A DNA stretch of 64,000 nucleotides from NCBI RefSeq assembly GCF_018446385.1, contig NC_055999.1, forward strand, positions 78,259,859-78,323,858, written 5' to 3'. The stretch comes from Zingiber officinale (taxonomy: Eukaryota > Streptophyta > Magnoliopsida > Zingiberales > Zingiberaceae). The notes beneath the pieces are model-generated. The model was not told the origin of the DNA, ran no database searches, and worked only from the letters and a program-made list of their open reading frames with translations. The translations under genes and the position numbers were made by a program. Numbering within the stretch: the first letter of the stretch is position 1; each line of letters starts with the position of its first letter. Positions 45,491-54,781 of the stretch are shown here, piece by piece.

Positions 45491-46394
45491 GGAGTATTTG
45501 GAATTCCTGTGTTTCCAAGGAGAACACCTTCTGTGTTTCTTCCATTAGTAAGACGTTCAAATCTAAGTCTATGATTTCTTTTTCCTTGAGTCCTTTCAGA
45601 CTTTCTTGTAGACTTTTTATCTCCTTTTGTAAGTCTTCTTTTTCAAGCATCAAGCTATCCAACTCCATAGACTCATCTTCAAGCTCCTTGTATTTAGCCT
45701 TCCATGCTGCTATTTCGTGCTTTAGTCTCAGGTTTTCTTCCGCCATTTCTACCGCCTACTGTTTCATTTGTTGGTGCTCTTCTTTCTCTTCTTGCTTAGC
45801 TTCTAGTGCTGTAGTGATCCTTCTTATTTCTTCTTCACAATGAGAAATATAATCCTGTTGTTCTTTAAGCAGGTCTTTAGGATCATACCTTAAGGGAGTG
45901 GTTTGTGCCACCGGAGTCCTCTTGTTATAATAATACAGGTTGCACATTCCACAGATGGTTGTTCTACATGAGGGGCCGTGTCTTCTGTGCCTCTTTTGGG
46001 TTTCTCTTTTGCAGCAGTGGCATTTTTCATAGCTTCCATCTAAATCTTCATTGATTTCCCAAAGATGCTTGCATTCAAACTGTCTCTGGGATAGTCCATA
46101 ATTCGGCCCAATCCACCATGACCTTCATTCCTCTCGGTGCATAAAGATTTTCTCTTGTAATATCATGGTATTAACTCCTCGGTGAAGGTCTTCTATGTTG
46201 TCTTCCCCTTCTGAGATACTATATATTGCATCGCTTAAGTCTTCACCTTCTTCAACTGATACTATCTCATAGTCATCCAGGAGATTGATCTGTTCAAACA
46301 GGGCTACTCTCTTTACATTCTTCTTTTCATTTGGACATTCACAAGCAGAGGAAGCATTTGCATTTTTTATTTCTAACCAAATGTTTCTTCTTTT
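45491..46394 (-). pseudogene. EPRV copy A: coiled-coil and damaged zinc-finger region
   Basis: Frames 45746-45477 and 45947-45756 code a coiled coil (AEENLRLKHEIAAWKAKYKE) and a C-rich stretch. Near 46280-46375 the frame reads NKKCKCFLC and then ECPNEKK: the middle of the CCHC knuckle (Gly-His part, intact in copy B at 54101-54691) is missing and the frame is broken. The following VSVEEGEDLSDAIYSIS block is the acidic segment typical of badnaviruses. Confidence 0.7.
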
Positions 46395-47043
46395 CTATTC
46401 TGGCATGCGAGGGGTGAGGTTTCCCCTTATATGTTCTGGATTTTCTAACATCGTATTTTTTTCTAGTGTTTTATAATATCCTGGGATAGGTATTTGACTG
46501 CAGAATGACAAGTCCTTTAATGCTCTTTTGAAAGCAGCATCTTTGCATTTATTTTCAAGATATTTGTAGGAGAATAATATCCTTGGAATTACTCCGATGG
46601 TGTTTCCCTGGTACTTCTTTTCAAATGCTTCTTTTATCTTTCTCCCTAAGTCTACAGGCTTTTTTGCCCATAATTTTTCGGATAATTTTGGACTGGTAAA
46701 TAGCCTTCTTGTTTTTGCTGCTATCCTCAGGTCCTCATTTAGGAATTGAATAATATCCTTGAGATTGCTACATGTCAGTCTTTCCAGATCTCTATATGCT
46801 TCTTCTTGAACTGTTGTAGACCCTTGGTATGGATCTTCTAGCATAAAAATAGTTATTATTTGTGAAATTATATTTTGCGTACCAGCTGAGCCGTCCGCAT
46901 TATTAAGGAGTTCCTGATACTCATTTGGGTAGGACATCCTCCATTAGATCCATGCTAACTTCTCTGCCTCCCCTAGCAAGTTTTTGATAAATTCTGCTTT
47001 GTTGGTACTATCTGTAAATCCTTGAAGGAATACCAAATTTTTT
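46395..47043 (-). pseudogene. EPRV copy A: coat protein region
   Basis: The minus frame 46937-46395 carries EEAYRDLERLTCSNLKDIIQ, KIKEAFEKKYQGNTIGVIPR and KDLSFCSQIPIPGYYKT, matching copy B (55177-54782). Upstream an in-frame TAA (46944-46946) replaces the glutamine seen in copy B, and the frame then continues as LLGEAEKLAWI back to about 47043, where the plus-strand segment begins. Confidence 0.8.
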
Positions 47044-47435
47044 GTATCAGAGCTTGTTCTTATGGCTGTGTAGAAACCCTCAAGGTTCCAGGGTAAAAGG
47101 CCGTGAACATAGGTACCATTTCTTGTTGAAGTACTCCTATAAACCTTAACTGATAACTTATAGGAAGGTATAGAGGCTGGACCTAATAAGCTCTTTCGAA
47201 TAGAGTTCGCTTATACAATGCACAGAGGTTGGACCTAATAAGACCTTGGTAAGACCGATCTAGTAAGGGTTAGATACTAGTACCCAGGGGGAAGTAATTT
47301 TCTTGAGAAGGAACCCAAATATCAACAGATGTACGGTGGAAGCATGGGTAGGAAACCTGTAAACCCACTAAAAAGGTGAGATAACAGTCTCCTTAGCAAG
47401 AGAGGGAAAACCAGAGGGTACTAGCACCTAACTTA
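47044..47435 (+). other. EPRV copy A leader, starting at a primer-site-like sequence
   Basis: GTATCAGAGCTT (47044-47055) matches the tRNA-iMet primer site, position 1 of badnavirus genomes. What follows (GAAACC..AAGGTT..GGGTAAAAGG) resembles the leader after the copy B primer site at 50531. The leader also holds a near-duplicate AGAGGYTGGACCTAATAAG (47167-47185 and 47223-47242). It lies directly upstream of ORF1. Confidence 0.6.
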
Positions 47436-47825
47436 ATGTCTGAGAGATGGGAGGAAGCAATACAATAATGGTATACTAGTTCACAAATCTCGAACTTGGA
47501 ATACCTTGACCTAGCAAGTACTAAGCCAACAAACAAAGAACTAGCTCATAACCTTTCAGTTATCTACGATAGGATCTGTTTATCAAGTAGAGTCCACTTA
47601 AGAAACTTTAAGCTCCTACTAGAACAAACTCAAGACCAGAAACAGGAAATTGAGAAGCTTAGAGGCGCTGTGGAAATATTAACATCTTTATTTTCAGAGA
47701 ACAGGCCTCAAACTCGACAGGAGAAGCAAAGCTTATTATCCGAAAAGGAAACTGCTCGGCTTACGACAAGTCTTGACAAAAGACTTCAAAGGGTGGAACA
47801 GTTACTATCCAAAATTGAAAGGTAA
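47436..47825 (+). pseudogene. EPRV copy A: ORF1 (badnavirus DUF1319-type), one stop
   Basis: ATG at 47436 (MSERWEEAIQ), an in-frame TAA at 47466-47468, then NLEYLDLASTKPTNKELAHN and LSVIYDRICLSSRVHLRNFK to a stop at 47825. The LEYLDLA..PT..LA.NL..V.DRI pattern is badnavirus ORF1, a small virion-associated protein of uncertain role. The C-terminal part is a coiled coil. Copy B (50765) reads glutamate where the stop stands here. Confidence 0.85.
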
Positions 47826-47833
47826 CTTTTTGG

Positions 47834-48223
47834 ATGAACTACATATTCACCAAAAGCACAAATTCCTACAAAGAAACCATCCAAGCCACTGAGCAGATTG
47901 AGCCGCCAACCCTTGGGTTTATCAAACCCAGTGAGTATTCCAGTACAGTTGCAAACAATACAGCAATAGTAAAGCAAAACAACATCCAAATACAACTACT
48001 GGTGCAAATTGCTGAAGCACTACAAGACATTCGAGCTGACCTCAAAACTATAATAGACTAGAAAAAGGGGACTGAAGGTACAACCTCATTACCTGAATCA
48101 TTAATTACTAAGCTTTCCAATTTTTCATTAGGGCCATCTGAAAAGCCCAAGGAGGCGAAAGGCAAATTACTAGTATTCAAAGATCCCCTGAGAATACTAA
48201 AGGAAGATAAGGAGAAACTGTAG
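47834..48223 (+). pseudogene. EPRV copy A: ORF2 (badnavirus nucleic-acid-binding type), one stop
   Basis: Starts MNYIFTKSTNSYKETIQATE with PPTLGFIKPSEY and NNIQIQLLVQIAEALQDI, the ORF2 pattern of badnaviruses (virion-associated, binds nucleic acid in studied members). An in-frame TAG at 48059-48061 stands where copy B has glutamine. The frame then continues (LSNFSLGPSEKPKE) to TAG at 48221-48223, just before the ORF3 ATG. Confidence 0.85.
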
Positions 48224-48231
48224 CTAAAGCA

Positions 48232-49004
48232 ATGACGTCAAGAACTCAAACAATGCAAGAACAGCCTCCTACAACACCTTTAGATGAAGACCAGATTCGG
48301 GAGTATCGTCGGAATCAAAGACGCTTTTTTAATGCTCAACAAGCCACGCAAAGATTTGGAAGAAGGCTAACAGGCAGAGCTATAACCCAACATACACTTG
48401 AGTAGCAAATTGACCCTCAAGCTCAATTACAACTCTCAATGCGAGAAAGAGCAGCAATCACACCGCTGAAGTATTATATCACTCTAGACGCAATGATGCT
48501 CATCATTGGGTCTACATACACTCGTTAGAAGAGGCAATTTGATGCCTAAATAACAATCAGGTGGACCGATCCTTTATACAAGAAGAAAGTTTTAATCAAC
48601 TACGATGTAGCCATATGCAATATATCCACCTTGGAGTGCTACAGATATGTATCCAAATCTTACACAGGCAAGAGGAAGGAACGATGACTCTTATAATTTC
48701 CAGAGACAATAGATGGCAAGATGACAGGTCTGTTATTGCAGCAATGGAAGTCGACCTAACAAGGGGCAGCCAACTAATTTATGTTATTCCCGATATTATG
48801 ATGACAATTGGAGATATCTTTAGAAATATACAACTCTCAATCCTCACACGTGGATATGAACCTTGGCGCAACGGTGAAGCAAACTTCCTGATTACTCGAG
48901 GACTTATCGGGAGATTATCAAACACCCCAAATATAGCCTTCGCTTATGAGGTAAATGGTGTGGTTGATTACCTAACAAGTCATGGAATTGTTGCGTTACC
49001 ATGA
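48232..49004 (+). pseudogene. EPRV copy A: start of ORF3, movement protein
   Basis: ATG at 48232 (MTSRTQTMQEQPPTTP) then EDQIREYRRNQRRFFNAQQA, a stop near 48403 and a frameshift near 48475. From 48561 the frame is open: HLGVLQICIQILHRQEEGTM, AAMEVDLTRGSQLIYVIPDI, ANFLITRGLIGRLSNTPNIA. This is the badnavirus movement-protein domain that opens the polyprotein. TGA at 49002-49004 ends the frame; the same frame resumes at once. Confidence 0.85.
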
Positions 49005-50046
49005 CGGAGGTACTCCACGGCACAACTTCAAAGGCTAAACTGGGTCATTAGACCTAGACAATTAAGTAGCCCGATGCAATCAACTGAGGTCAACAACAGT
49101 AATCTACTGGACGGACGTATAACTTTAAGTTTCCATAATTATACAGCAGCACCAATACTAAGACCACCACTCTACAATAACCACGACGAGGAGGTTCCCA
49201 GTGATGAAGAAAGACTTTTAACTCACACTATAACAGTGCTTATCGAAGAAAGCATGGTCCAAGTTAAAAGATTAACAAGAATAGCGGAAATACCCAAAAG
49301 ACAATTAGAAGAGGCAGCTGGGTATGACTTGATGGCAGATGAAGAATGCACCATTGAACCTTGTGGACGGGGACTTGTTTCCACTGGCCTTTGCCTAGCC
49401 ATCCCCTCTGGGTTCTATGGGCGTATAGCCACATGGTCCGATGCAGCACTAAAGCTGGGACTCCACGTCGGCGCTAGAGTCATTGATAGTGACTATCGAG
49501 GTGACGTTAAAATCCTCTTATTTAACCATACTATTCGTCTTGTATTTATAAAACCAGGTGAGAGAGTCGCCCAAATCATCATCCAACAAATCCTCCAACA
49601 GGATTTTATGGAGGTCACAGAATTTCGTTATGGAGGTCACAGAATTTCAAATAACGAAGAGAGGGACCCAAGGGTTCGGATCTACTCAAGGAAACCCCCC
49701 AACAACCACTTACACAAGACCTCTGGCAAACACTTGTACCACAAAATGCTATCTTCCAGCCTCAGCACAATCGGCGAATTATCAATATCCCAACCCTCAA
49801 CGCACCTATGCAGGAGCTACAAGGCCAGGGCCCGCTGTACTCCGATCCATAGGTAACCTTGCGGGGAAGGCTACTGAATACATCACCACACTCTGTGAAA
49901 CCGACTCCGAGGAAGAAGCCGAGGTCCTCCAACAATCCCTTAATTATTACTTTTGCACAGCTGAAGGTGATGGGGAAGAAGTAGAACTACCCTATCCAAC
50001 CAAAATTAAGATTAGGGATCAATTTACAAACTTCATTTTAAATTAG
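49005..50046 (+). pseudogene. EPRV copy A: dUTPase-like domain and pre-coat region of ORF3
   Basis: In the movement-protein frame after the TGA. Counted from Met 49074, trimeric dUTPase motifs appear in order: AAGYDL (81-86), GRIATWSDAAL (116-126, motif 2 with S122), GARVIDSDYRGDV (133-145, with D138), GERVAQIII (162-170). A perfect 22-bp tandem duplication (49608-49629, 49630-49651) then shifts the frame. Motif 5-like KRGTQGFGST lies in the next frame, which stays open to 50046 (ATEYITTLCETDSEEEAEVL). dUTPases hydrolyse dUTP and limit uracil in DNA. The classical PRS of motif 2 is changed, so activity before the break is uncertain. Coat, protease and polymerase do not follow on this strand. 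Confidence 0.75.
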
Positions 50047-50257
50047 AGTTGAAAATTTCTATATATTTTTTAAGGACCAATATAGAGATTTCATTTTAAA
50101 TTTAAAGTTTAAAATTTATATATATTTTTAATTTCTAAAAATTGTTAAACGTTTGATATAGCTTTAAGAGATAAATTAAGCCCTTTAAAGTTAGTTATAA
50201 CTTTAGAGAGAAAAAATATATGATTTCTTAGTTAGACTGCTAGTTCTTATTCGAGTC

Positions 50258-50265
50258 TATAAAAG
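50258..50265 (+). promoter_or_regulatory. Viral TATA box
   Basis: TATAAAAG in the viral intergenic region, in the expected place upstream of the primer site. Confidence 0.6.
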
Positions 50266-50530
50266 GGTTTAGATCCCATCCATTTAATCATCTTTCAATT
50301 TAATAATATTATGGGATCCTAACCCATTCGATAGACTCAAGATGTGACTGTTGGTCTAACAATAACCTGAGCTCTACTTGGGATCTTGTGTAATCCGTGG
50401 TCTTGTGTAATCTACCAGATTAATAGGATTTGTGAGTTCTCTTTTCATCTCTACCCTTATTTCTATTAATCTCTTTATAATCTGATTGATTTAAAACGCC
50501 ACGCGCTCTATTATTAAAACGGCCACACTC

Positions 50531-50541
50531 TGGTATCAGAG
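50531..50541 (+). other. Viral primer-binding site (tRNA-iMet)
   Basis: TGGTATCAGAG is complementary to initiator tRNA-Met. It marks position 1 of badnavirus genomes. Confidence 0.85.
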
Positions 50542-50764
50542 TAAGGTGTAAAGAGATGACTATGGAAACCTAAGACCTTAAGGGTTAAGGTATAAAAGGA
50601 AAGATTATGGGGTCTACTATACTCATATTTGTATACCTTAATCTGATAAACTTCAGATAGCGCAAAAGAACAGGTCCTAACTTGGCAAAAAGACAGAAGG
50701 CCTCTATGAGACCAAGGGCACACCTGTGTGAGCAAAATCGGATGATTATCATGTTAAGAGCCTA

Positions 50765-51192
50765 ATGTCAAAGACCTGGGAAAAGGCCATATATGAATGG
50801 TATACAAACTCCCGTACATCTAACCTTGAATACCTTGACCTTGCTTCCATCCCAAAGGTTACAACCAATAGGTTAGCCAACAACCTTGATGTAGTATCAG
50901 ATAGAATCTGTCTATCATCTAGAGTCCACTTGAAAATTTTCAAACAAATCCAAGAAAGGTGCCAAAAACTTGAAGAGGTGGTTTCTAAGCTTAATTCTGC
51001 CCTGCAAAATTTAACTATTATTTATACAGAAAATAAGCCTCTAACCAAGCAGGAAGTTAGAGAGTTTGTTGCAAAAATTGTAGAGCAGCCAAAACTGGTG
51101 GAAGAACCTTTAGGTTAACTGAAGACCTCAACAAAAAGATCGATCGAGTGGAGAAACTCCTCCACAAGTTTGAACAGTGGACAACTTCATGA
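50765..51192 (+). pseudogene. EPRV copy B: ORF1, late frameshift
   Basis: MSKTWEKAIYEWYTNSRTSN, LEYLDLASIPKVTTNRLANN and DRICLSSRVHLKIF match badnavirus ORF1. The frame closes at 51118, but one frame over the C-terminus continues (LTEDLNKKIDRVEKLLHKFE) to TGA 51190-51192. A single-base change near 51112 is therefore the only break. The restored stop overlaps the ORF2 ATG as ATGA, the usual badnavirus arrangement. Confidence 0.85.
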
Positions 51193-51536
51193 ACGAAAGT
51201 TACACTATTACAAAAAGCACACTCTCATACAAGGAAGTTGTCAAAGCCACAGAGCAGAGTGAGTCTCCTGCTGTGGGATTCGCTAAGCCAGGCGAATATC
51301 AGGGACCAACTTCAAGAAATTCTGCTATAATTAAGCAAAATAATACTCAAATTCAATTACTTATGCAGATCGCTGAAAGTCTCAGGGATATCCAGACAGA
51401 CCTCAAGACTATCCTAGAGCAAACTAGACGAGAAGTTCAAACTTCATCCATCCCTTACGAACTAATTGACAAGCTAAAGAACCTATCTTTGGGAACATCT
51501 GAAAAGCCCAAAGAACGAAGGGGGTTGAGTCATTGA
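51189..51536 (+). CDS. EPRV copy B: ORF2, open but ends at the inversion
   Basis: ATG at 51189 (MNESYTITKSTLSYKEVVKA) overlapping ORF1, then PAVGFAKPGEYQ and NNTQIQLLMQIAESLRDIQT. Badnavirus ORF2, a virion-associated nucleic-acid-binding protein in studied members. It aligns with copy A to SEKPKE, after which copy B ends in RRGLSH. The natural end is replaced by the junction to the inverted segment. Confidence 0.8.
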   Translation: MNESYTITKSTLSYKEVVKATEQSESPAVGFAKPGEYQGPTSRNSAIIKQNNTQIQLLMQIAESLRDIQTDLKTILEQTRREVQTSSIPYELIDKLKNLSLGTSEKPKERRGLSH

Positions 51537-51703
51537 TTCCCTGTGGATTCACCACTTCCGCAAGGTTTTCTTTACAAATGGAAAGAAGCCATCCGACGAA
51601 TAACATCATTTAGTAGGTAGGCAGTGGTTTCTAGCTGTTTATCAACTTGTTATGTAGCTGGATACCAGTCAGACCATCAATTGTCAGATGTACTCCTTCT
51701 TTG
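51537..51703. other. Inversion junction in the EPRV block
   Basis: Plus-strand ORF2 sequence stops near 51530. From here the viral polyprotein of copy B is on the minus strand, entered through the short stretch after its stop codon. Confidence 0.6.
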
Positions 51704-53400
51704 TCACTCCTGTTTCTTCAAGGAGTGAAGCAGCCTGAGTTGCTGGAGAGCATTTGTTGCATGGATAGCGGCCCTTTGCTGTAGCATGTGGAGCTGCTGG
51801 TCAATCTTTGCATTGTCCTCAAGGGAGATTGGATATTGCCTGTGGAATAATTGTTGATATTGCTTAGCAAGGCTGATAGGGCTAAGAGAGTCTGGGTCAT
51901 CGGAGCCTGAACTTCCATTGTAGGCTTTTCCTTTATCTCTTGGAGAGCAGGTGCTATGAGTCCCAATTTGTTGAGGAGTTCTTCCGGCCATTCTGAAATA
52001 ATAAGGCAATTAATTATGCGAGATAAAGAATCTGCTAATTGATTGTCTTTCCCCTCAATATGTTCAAAAGTTATTGGAACTCCAATGCCAGTTACGTAGA
52101 CAATGAAGGCTAACCACCTAACTCGAGACGATTTGTTATTTAATGACTTGTTGAAGAAACTGATGATGGTCGACTGTCAGCCCTGATAATTAATTCTTTT
52201 TTGTCAAGATAATAAATTTTTAAGGCTTCTAGGGAATTCATAACAGCATGAATTTCTGCATCAATGATTGATTTTATAGGAAGGAATTTGGCGCTTGCAT
52301 ATGCGCAGATTCTTTCAGTATTTCAGGTGTCATATTTATTTTGTTTCCACTTGCAAACTCCTTCCCATCCTTCCATACAGCCATCAACTTCAAGAATGAT
52401 AAAGCAGTTTTCTGGAGGAACCTCCAGATCTGGTAGTGTTTGGACAGTATCTTTTATTTGTGTTACTAAGGCCCAATCCTGTGAGTTCATCTTCTTATCT
52501 CCAGTTTGGCCAGTTTTTGCATATAATGGGCTTAATAGTTTGCCCAAGTTAGAAATATAGTTCCTGGTATAATTTAGAAGGCCTAACCAGGAACGTAGCC
52601 CGTGTTTTGTAAGCAACTCCTTATTGTTAAAATCAGCAATTTTTCTGATAATGTGTGGTTGAAGTTTGATTTTTTGATTGTCGATGATGGCACTAAGAAA
52701 CTCTATCTCAAGAACTGCTATCTTCATCTTTGTTGGGCTTAAAATCAGCCCATGTTTCGGATAATGTCCAACATGATCTTCAAATGTTGTGTGTGCTCTT
52801 TTTCATTTGGTGAGAATATCAATATGTCGTCGATATATACTACAATGAATTCCTCCGTTCCTTTAAAATAGTTATCCATTTTTCTTTGAAATATTGTCGG
52901 GGCATTCTTCAAGCCAAAAGACATTACCAGCCATTCATACAGACCGTCATGTGCCCAGAAGGTCGACCATTCAATGGAATCAGGATGCATAGCTACTTAA
53001 TGAAATCCACTTTTTAAATCAAATTTACAATATATTTTTCTATTACTGACCTTTCTGAGGATAGTGTTGATTCCTGAAGACTATATTGATCCTTGTTTGT
53101 AAGATCATTCAAACGCTTGTAGTGAATATCATTCTTTCTTTGCCCTTTACTTCTTTTCTTGTCCTTGGATCAATAGTTGTTCCGGAATTTACAATAATTG
53201 CTATAGTTCTATGCCTATTTTTGCTTGGTCAGATAACCCCTATTTCGAGTAATGATTTTACATGTCTTGTAAAGGTCTCCTTTTGCTGAGGAGTTAGATG
53301 TCTCAGGGGTTTGTCTTCAATAATGAAATCCGGATTCTTAATATCCAGGTGGCAGAGTATTTTGTTTCTTGACCAATGACATAGAGGATTTTCTCCAATG
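51704..53400 (-). pseudogene. EPRV copy B: reverse transcriptase, RNase H and C-terminal tail
   Basis: Minus strand: degenerate start of reverse transcriptase (53340-53000), TAA at 52997-52999 where a glutamine is expected, then MHPDSIEWSTFW and EFIVVYIDDILIFSP (YIDD). RNase H begins in 52727-52323 (FIILEVDGCMEGWEGVCKW) and is broken by a stop. ICAYASAKFLPIK and IDAEIHAVMNSLEALKIYYL continue below. The tail (52009-51704) ends ALQQLRLLHSLKKQE. There are several stops and shifts, and no functional product is expected. Confidence 0.85.
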
Positions 53401-53405
53401 AAACC

Positions 53406-53939
53406 TTAGTTCCTTAAATCCGATAAGAGGGGCTTGAACTGCATTTGGAAATTTTGCAAAATTATTTCCGGAGAGTAATTAACCATTTCCTTTATTTGTA
53501 TATATTCTTCCTCCTCCAACTCTAATTCTTCAATTGTTGCAGCTGTGGTAACAGTAGGTAAGGTATTAATGGTAGTTAAATTTTTGCAAAATGTTACCGT
53601 ATTGCCCTCGATTCTGACTCCGCCTTGCATTGCTCTAATAAAGTTACACCCAATGATCATTTGAATATGGTCACCAAGGGTCATTGGGAAGCGGTAAGTG
53701 TAAGGAATTCTGAATATATTTGATCCTATGATCATCTTTCCTTGCTTTAGCTTTAGCCTAGCGGTTTGTTGTGAGTTAATACCGCTAAACTGGACCACGA
53801 AGGTGTTGTCTTCAAGAGCTTCCTTGGGTACTAATTTTTTATCAACACAGCAAGTTGTAGCTCCACTATCCAAAATTGCTCTTAATGAGAACCTAGGTAC
53901 TTCAGGAATCTCTATCTCGACCGTTAGATTGTATACCAT
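53406..53939 (-). pseudogene. EPRV copy B: aspartic protease
   Basis: Open frame of 177 codons with FSLRAILDSGATTCCVDKKL (DSG active site), VVQFSGINSQQ, IIGSNIFRIPYTYRFPM and MIIGCNFIRAMQGGV, then an acidic tail ELELEEEEYIQIKEMV. The domain is open; the polyprotein around it is not. Confidence 0.85.
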
Positions 53940-54100
53940 ATTTTTGACAAGCCTAGGTCCTCTGAGTTCCTATGTTGCAGTTACCTTGCTTGTTGATTCT
54001 TCATATAGAACATTAGCAGCTTCTGCTTCTTCTACTCCTTTCCCTTTTCAAGATTATGAAAGTCTAAGCTTAATTCCTTCTCTAGTAAGAGCTTCTCATA

Positions 54101-54691
54101 TCAGCCCTTATAATATGCAGCTTCCTTTTGTAGCCGCTCGATCTCCCCTTTGCACCAAGATATATAATATTGTTGTTCATGTATTAGATTTTGTGGGAAG
54201 AATGGAGCTGGTGCGGATGGGGCTACAAACACTTTTGTATTGAAATAGTAGTGCACACATAAATTGCAAGTTGTGATGAGACAATTTGGGCAATGAATCC
54301 TTGCCCTCTTTATAGTCTCTCGTTTGTAACATGTATAGTTGATGGGTTGAAGGGGATCAATATCTTCATTATGGTGCCAGTTATGGACACAATTTAACTG
54401 ATTCTCCCTGATTCTTATTTGAGGACGGTAATCACCATCTACCTGTCCAAGCATTAGAATTAACTCATTAGACCTTTGTAGGGTTTCAAGGCCTTCGTCT
54501 TCTTCAGAGATGCTAAAGATAGCATCGCTTTGTGCTTCTCCTTCTTGTACTGACAAAATATCATAATCTTCGGGAATATTAAGTTGTTCAAACATAGCAA
54601 CTCGCTTAATATTCCTTCTGTCATTTGGACATTCCCTTGCGAAATGTCCTTCTTGACCGCAGAGGTAGCATTTGCATTTCTTATTCTTCAC
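54101..54691 (-). pseudogene. EPRV copy B: zinc knuckle and second cysteine-rich finger
   Basis: 197 codons open: CCHC knuckle CYLCGQEGHFAREC near the N-terminus, the acidic VQEGEAQSDAIFSIS block, then a His/Cys-rich finger (CVHNWHHNED...CYKRETI..CPNCLITTCNLCVHYY). Both are standard in badnavirus coat regions and are thought to bind nucleic acid. Copy A has lost the core of the knuckle. Confidence 0.85.
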
Positions 54692-54781
54692 TAAGTGCTT
54701 CCTCTTTTCTATCCCGACGTGAGACTCGTGTGGCTTGCCTTTATATGTTTTGGACCTTCAAATGTCATATTTCTTCTGGCT

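Larger units (their letters stand above)
50047..50764 (+). promoter_or_regulatory. EPRV intergenic region with TATA box and leader
   Basis: AT-rich sequence joined directly to the end of the pre-coat frame. TCTATAAAAGG at 50256-50266 fits the single badnavirus promoter. The primer site follows about 270 bases later, then a 220-base leader before ORF1 of copy B. If the promoter still works, it would drive RNA covering ORF1 and ORF2. Confidence 0.65.

Noticed and set aside
47040..47056. Purely coding origin of GTATCAGAGC within the inverted coat frame
   Set aside because: The coat frame does cross this spot, but the downstream similarity of the leader to that of copy B makes a primer site the better explanation. 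Some overlap by chance homology cannot be excluded.
54101..54243. 171-codon plus-strand frame over the viral zinc-finger region (53728-54243)
   Set aside because: Antisense shadow of viral coding sequence with no recognisable domain.
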